Of a stretch of DNA of 64,000 nt, positions 60,999 through 64,000 are shown in pieces. Numbering within the stretch: position 1 is the stretch's first letter; every line of letters starts with the position of its first letter. The stretch lies in the NCBI GenBank assembly GCA_017553635.1, contig JAFZKN010000017.1, forward strand, positions 124,001 through 188,000. The letters run 5' to 3'. Origin of the DNA: Treponema sp. (GTDB lineage: Bacteria; Spirochaetota; Spirochaetia; Treponematales; Treponemataceae). The notes under the pieces are model-generated. The model searched no databases. It was not told the origin of the DNA and saw only the letters and a list, made by a program, of their open reading frames with translations. A program made the position numbers and the translations under genes.

Positions 60999-61026
60999 AG
61001 TATAACATATTAAGAATGATTTGCAA
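60999..61026 (-). promoter_or_regulatory. Leaderless promoter of addB-addA
   Basis: On the minus strand: TTGCAA (61026-61021), 16-base spacer, TATACT (61004-60999), seven bases, ATG at 60991. No Shine-Dalgarno site. It is fully intergenic. Confidence 0.6.
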
Positions 61027-61043
61027 TTTTTTTTGAACAGATT

Positions 61044-61949
61044 TTATTCTGTTGCGAGATATTCTTTATAAAAAGGTGTTAAAACCGAATAAACTGAGCA
61101 ATATGTTTTTGCCGCAATATTATAATCCACCCATGTAGATTTAAACAATCTGATTGCCCCAGGAATGTGTTCCAGGTCGGAAGGGAGAACATAATTAGAA
61201 TCAATTCCTTTTTCTATAAAGAACTGCTTTACACTATCAACGGAATTTGCAAGTACATAAGCTATAAAAGTTGAACACACAAAATCATATCTGTCCTGTG
61301 CAAAAGTATCTTCCGGTCTTTTATTAGGAATCTGTGCAAACTGCTTTTTGTCTGGAGAAGTAAACATTGCTCGCTTCAAGCCATAGCCTGCGATGGCAAA
61401 ATTCTGGAGAACGCTGTATTTAGTTTTTGGATTGTCAAAAAAATCCTGAACAAGTTTTTTTGCCTTTTCATATTCAGCTTCAGTAACCTTTATCGCATAA
61501 GTAATCTGAACTGATTTATACTTGTCACATTTTTTCATATACCCGTTCGAAAGAGTATCGGTACATGATTCCGGTTTTAAATCCTTTTTACCGGCAGTAG
61601 TAAGTCCATAAAAACAGTCATTCAAATCAAAACCGATTGCAGAATGACTTGCAGCAGTTGGATTTACATCAATCGACATGATGCAGCTTTTGAGAATATT
61701 TTCAACACAAAATGGATTTCTGTAATAAGGTTCGTAGAGTCTGAAAAAGATATATCTGTCTTCAACATTTGTATTTTCAAGTGAAATATTTTCATACAAA
61801 CAGAACTCGTTATCTTCCTTGTCGATATGAAGTTCCTGCACTTCAAGCAGAGTGAGATCTTCCTGCTTTGTAGAACGGCAACAACAGGCAAATATAGCGA
61901 GGATACTTAATAATATTGTAATACGTTTTGTATATTTTCTAACTCTCAT
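61044..61949 (-). CDS. Lipoprotein with permuted papain-like (NlpC/P60, YiiX-type) features
   Basis: 301 residues from the ATG at 61949. Lipoprotein signal ending AIFAC (Cys22, in a run of three cysteines). Two blocks recall cysteine peptidases of the NlpC/P60 superfamily: ASHSAIGFDLNDCFYGLT, with His102 on a strand, and DRYDFVCSTFIAYVLANSV, with Cys225 at the start of a helix. Histidine before cysteine is the order of circularly permuted members (YiiX/YaeF type). If active it may cut peptidoglycan peptides or lipid amides at the envelope. I am fairly sure of the lipoprotein, less of the fold. Divergent from mutS2. Confidence 0.75.
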   Translation of the reverse strand: MRVRKYTKRITILLSILAIFACCCRSTKQEDLTLLEVQELHIDKEDNEFCLYENISLENTNVEDRYIFFRLYEPYYRNPFCVENILKSCIMSIDVNPTAASHSAIGFDLNDCFYGLTTAGKKDLKPESCTDTLSNGYMKKCDKYKSVQITYAIKVTEAEYEKAKKLVQDFFDNPKTKYSVLQNFAIAGYGLKRAMFTSPDKKQFAQIPNKRPEDTFAQDRYDFVCSTFIAYVLANSVDSVKQFFIEKGIDSNYVLPSDLEHIPGAIRLFKSTWVDYNIAAKTYCSVYSVLTPFYKEYLATE

Positions 61950-61963
61950 TTTATCTACACAAA

Positions 61964-61992
61964 AATATACCAAAAAATCCTTTTTTGAGCAA
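61964..61992 (-). promoter_or_regulatory. Promoter of the papain-like lipoprotein gene
   Basis: On the minus strand: TTGCTC (61992-61987), 17-base spacer, TATATT (61969-61964), 14 bases before the ATG at 61949. The mRNA leader would be only about seven bases, with no Shine-Dalgarno site. Confidence 0.4.
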
Positions 61993-62019
61993 CAAGTCCT
62001 ATTTTTTAAACACTTTATA

Positions 62020-62028
62020 TGTTATAAT
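62020..62028 (+). promoter_or_regulatory. Extended -10 promoter of mutS2
   Basis: TGTTATAAT: a perfect TATAAT (62023-62028) with the TGn extension, without a good -35 box. It gives a leader of about 50 bases before the ATG at 62084. Confidence 0.45.
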
Positions 62029-62083
62029 CTGTTCCAGTTTTTGAGGATTTCGGGTTGAATTTATAAAACCCCGCCATTTTTTT

Positions 62084-64000
62084 ATGAATACCAGAACTTT
62101 AACAGAATTAGATTATTATAGAATAAAAGAAACCGTCTCAGGTTATGCAGTAAGTCAGGAAGGAAAAGAAGAACTTCTCACCCGCGAACCGCTTACAGAT
62201 TTCCGTAAAATCGATTCGCTTAAAAATCTCAGCCGTGAATGGAATACATGTCTCAATTCATCAAATCAGATTTCAATTTCGTCATGGCCAATGATTAATC
62301 CGCTTTTCCAGATTTTAAAAACAACCGGCGCTTCCCTTGATTTGGATGAACTCTATGCGCTTGGTCTTTTCTGTCTTTCTCAAAAAAAAATCACTGATGC
62401 AATAAAAGCAAATTCAACGACACTCAATTTAAAAAAATTACCGGAATTAGTTTCAAAGATGCCGGATCTTTCAGAAGCATCAAAAATTATTTTTTCAATC
62501 TTAACAAAAGACGGAGAATTAAAAGACCTTCCCACGATTCGTGATATAAAACAGAACATCGCTAAAATAAAAACCGAAATCGATTCCCTTATTCATAAAT
62601 ACACAATAGATTCTTCACTTTCTTCTGCACTTGAATCAACCGTTCCAGCTTTAAGAGCAAACAGACAGGTTCTTGCAGTTAAGGCAAGCCAAAAAAACAT
62701 CATCAAGGGAATTATACACGAAGTATCTCAGACAGGTCATACAGTCTATATCGAACCAGAAGATGTCGTAAAACGAAACAATGACTTGATTCAAGCTGAA
62801 TATCAGCTTAACGAAGAAATAAAAAAGATTCTTCTCGATGCAACATCCCGTCTTGCTGAATATAGAGAAAGTTTTATGAACAATCTTCCACAGATGCTTT
62901 TACTCGACACAACCTGTGCCGCAGCAAAATGGGGAAAAGATCATAGCTGCAATTATGCATTAAACTGTTTTAATCCGAAAGCTCCTGATGATAAACTGCA
63001 GTTTGAACCACCGTTACTGCTTGGCGCACGTCATCCGCTTCTCGGAGAAAAAGCTGTTCCAATTGATATACGATTTATGACAGGAAAAAATGTTCTGATT
63101 ATCACAGGACCTAACACAGGCGGTAAAACAGTAACTTTAAAAACATTTGCTCTGTTATGTCTTCTCAACCAGACTGGCTTTCCAGTTCCTGCTCTCGAAG
63201 GAACAAGACTCCCGGTTTTCAAGGACATTTTCTGCGATATCGGTGACGAGCAGTCTCTCGATCAGTCACTTTCTACATTCAGCGGGCATATGAAAAACAT
63301 TGCACAAGCCCTAAACGAAGCTTCAGAAAATTCTCTTGTTTTACTGGATGAACTTGGAAGTGGAACAGATCCTCAGGAAGGTTCTGCAATTGCAATGGCA
63401 ACTTTAGATCTTCTGATTGAAAGAGGTTCATTTGTTCTAGTAACTACGCATCACGGAGTTCTGAAAAATTACGGTTACACAAATCCTTTCTGCGTAAATG
63501 CAAGCGTAGAATTTAACAGCGATACGATGACTCCGACTTACAGACTCATAATGGGAGTTCCAGGAGAAAGTCACGCTCTGGACATAGCAGAAAAAAACGG
63601 ACTTCCTGTTAAAGCAATCGAAAAAGCAAAAAGCTACATCAATACAGAACAGGCAGACGTTTCTGCCCTCATCAAAGGGCTCAATGCAAAACATGCAGAG
63701 GCCGATAAATTAATTCAGTCATTTAAAGAAAAAGAAGAACATATAAACCGACGTGTAGAAAAAACTTCAAACAAAGAACAGAACATCAAACGCCGTGAAC
63801 ATGATTTAAAAGTTGCAGAAAACAAAAAGGAACTTGCATTCTTAAAAGAGAGCAGAAAAAAACTTGAAAATCTTGTAAGAGAATTAAAAGAAGGCGAAAT
63901 TACACGTGAAAAAACTCTCGCAGTAAAAGATTTTATCAGCGACTTAACCTCTTCGATTGATACACATACAAAAATTCTTGAAGCAGAAGAAAGAAATCTT
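62084..64000 (+). CDS. mutS2: MutS2-type ATPase/endonuclease, C-terminus beyond the window
   Basis: 639 residues are visible, in frame to the window edge with no stop; full-length relatives have about 780-800, so the terminal Smr nuclease domain is missing from view. The ATPase core is clear: ITGPNTGGKTVTLKT (Walker A), LSTFSGHMKNIA, LVLLDELGSGTDPQEGSA (Walker B) and VLVTTHHGVLKNYG. A coiled coil rich in lysine and glutamate follows (from about residue 540). It has no mismatch-binding N-domain, as expected for MutS2, which acts against recombination or on collided ribosomes in other bacteria. No Shine-Dalgarno site is evident. Confidence 0.93.
   Translation, partial: MNTRTLTELDYYRIKETVSGYAVSQEGKEELLTREPLTDFRKIDSLKNLSREWNTCLNSSNQISISSWPMINPLFQILKTTGASLDLDELYALGLFCLSQKKITDAIKANSTTLNLKKLPELVSKMPDLSEASKIIFSILTKDGELKDLPTIRDIKQNIAKIKTEIDSLIHKYTIDSSLSSALESTVPALRANRQVLAVKASQKNIIKGIIHEVSQTGHTVYIEPEDVVKRNNDLIQAEYQLNEEIKKILLDATSRLAEYRESFMNNLPQMLLLDTTCAAAKWGKDHSCNYALNCFNPKAPDDKLQFEPPLLLGARHPLLGEKAVPIDIRFMTGKNVLIITGPNTGGKTVTLKTFALLCLLNQTGFPVPALEGTRLPVFKDIFCDIGDEQSLDQSLSTFSGHMKNIAQALNEASENSLVLLDELGSGTDPQEGSAIAMATLDLLIERGSFVLVTTHHGVLKNYGYTNPFCVNASVEFNSDTMTPTYRLIMGVPGESHALDIAEKNGLPVKAIEKAKSYINTEQADVSALIKGLNAKHAEADKLIQSFKEKEEHINRRVEKTSNKEQNIKRREHDLKVAENKKELAFLKESRKKLENLVRELKEGEITREKTLAVKDFISDLTSSIDTHTKILEAEERNL

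Noticed and set aside
62050..62083. Possible attenuator (GGGTT/AACCC stem followed by a T run) just before mutS2
   Set aside because: The stem has only five clean pairs, a ten-base loop, and the T run directly abuts the ATG; more likely chance.
1..64000. tRNA, rRNA, CRISPR array, insertion sequence or prophage
   Set aside because: No tRNA-like TTCGA arm context, no regularly spaced repeats with unique spacers, no transposase, integrase or phage structural gene was recognised, and no gap is long enough to hide one.

Overview
This window looks like chromosomal DNA of a spirochaete of the Treponema type, probably a gut or rumen commensal. That assignment is inference from gene content and order: a fused aroD-aroE gene, a PASTA-domain protein next to fmt and def, the paired families TIGR03545/TIGR03546, many lipoproteins, AT-rich DNA and glucan-degrading enzymes. 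I see no rRNA, tRNA, CRISPR array, insertion sequence or prophage. Coding density is very high; no stretch longer than 300 bases lacks a gene, so the window holds about 52 genes, the first and last of them cut by the window edges.

Layout. 1-8966: a divergent pair of envelope proteins, then a (alpha/alpha)6 glycosidase, ppx and ppk1 (polyphosphate turnover) and a GH16 glucanase lipoprotein closed by a terminator. 8996-16381: an FMN enzyme and phosphofructokinase (minus), ftsK (plus), a methyltransferase and a SUMF-fold lipoprotein (minus), era (plus). 16398-25593: a minus-strand run, read as hisD-def-fmt-PASTA-aroDE-rpiA-RluA-like-rmuC. 25704-31185: plsC-like acyltransferase, flavin reductase, and a pyrimidine group pyrF-pyrKD plus a coupled lipoprotein. 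31255-36488: a methyltransferase and a hydrolase facing a polar amino-acid ABC transporter. 36570-40516: acyl-CoA synthetase, then an orphan adenine methyltransferase coupled to a TIGR02757 protein. 40543-49464: nnr, uppP, TIGR03545/03546, ilvD, an acetyltransferase, a small membrane protein, a rhomboid protease and an ACT protein. 49477-54631: a sugar-sensing set made of a membrane-anchored binding protein, a YesM-type kinase, a YesN-type regulator and a second binding lipoprotein. 54642-64000: addA, addB, a papain-fold-like lipoprotein and mutS2 (incomplete).

The most notable pattern is in gene starts. Genes inside operons mostly have clear Shine-Dalgarno sites, but at least nine genes (385, 10967, 25593, 26444, 38559, 49127, 49195, 54631, 60991) lack one and instead have a good -35/-10 pair whose -10 box ends only 6-9 bases before the ATG. 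These should yield leaderless or nearly leaderless mRNAs. In one case, rhomboid/ACT, the two divergent promoters appear to share one self-complementary TTGCAA as their -35 box. Other regulatory structures include long dyads at 15336-15378 and 36504-36530, and a four-copy 13-base tandem array upstream of the amino-acid binding protein gene.

All family names come from recognition of motifs by eye; no search was run. Promoters are pattern matches in AT-rich DNA and carry matching caution.
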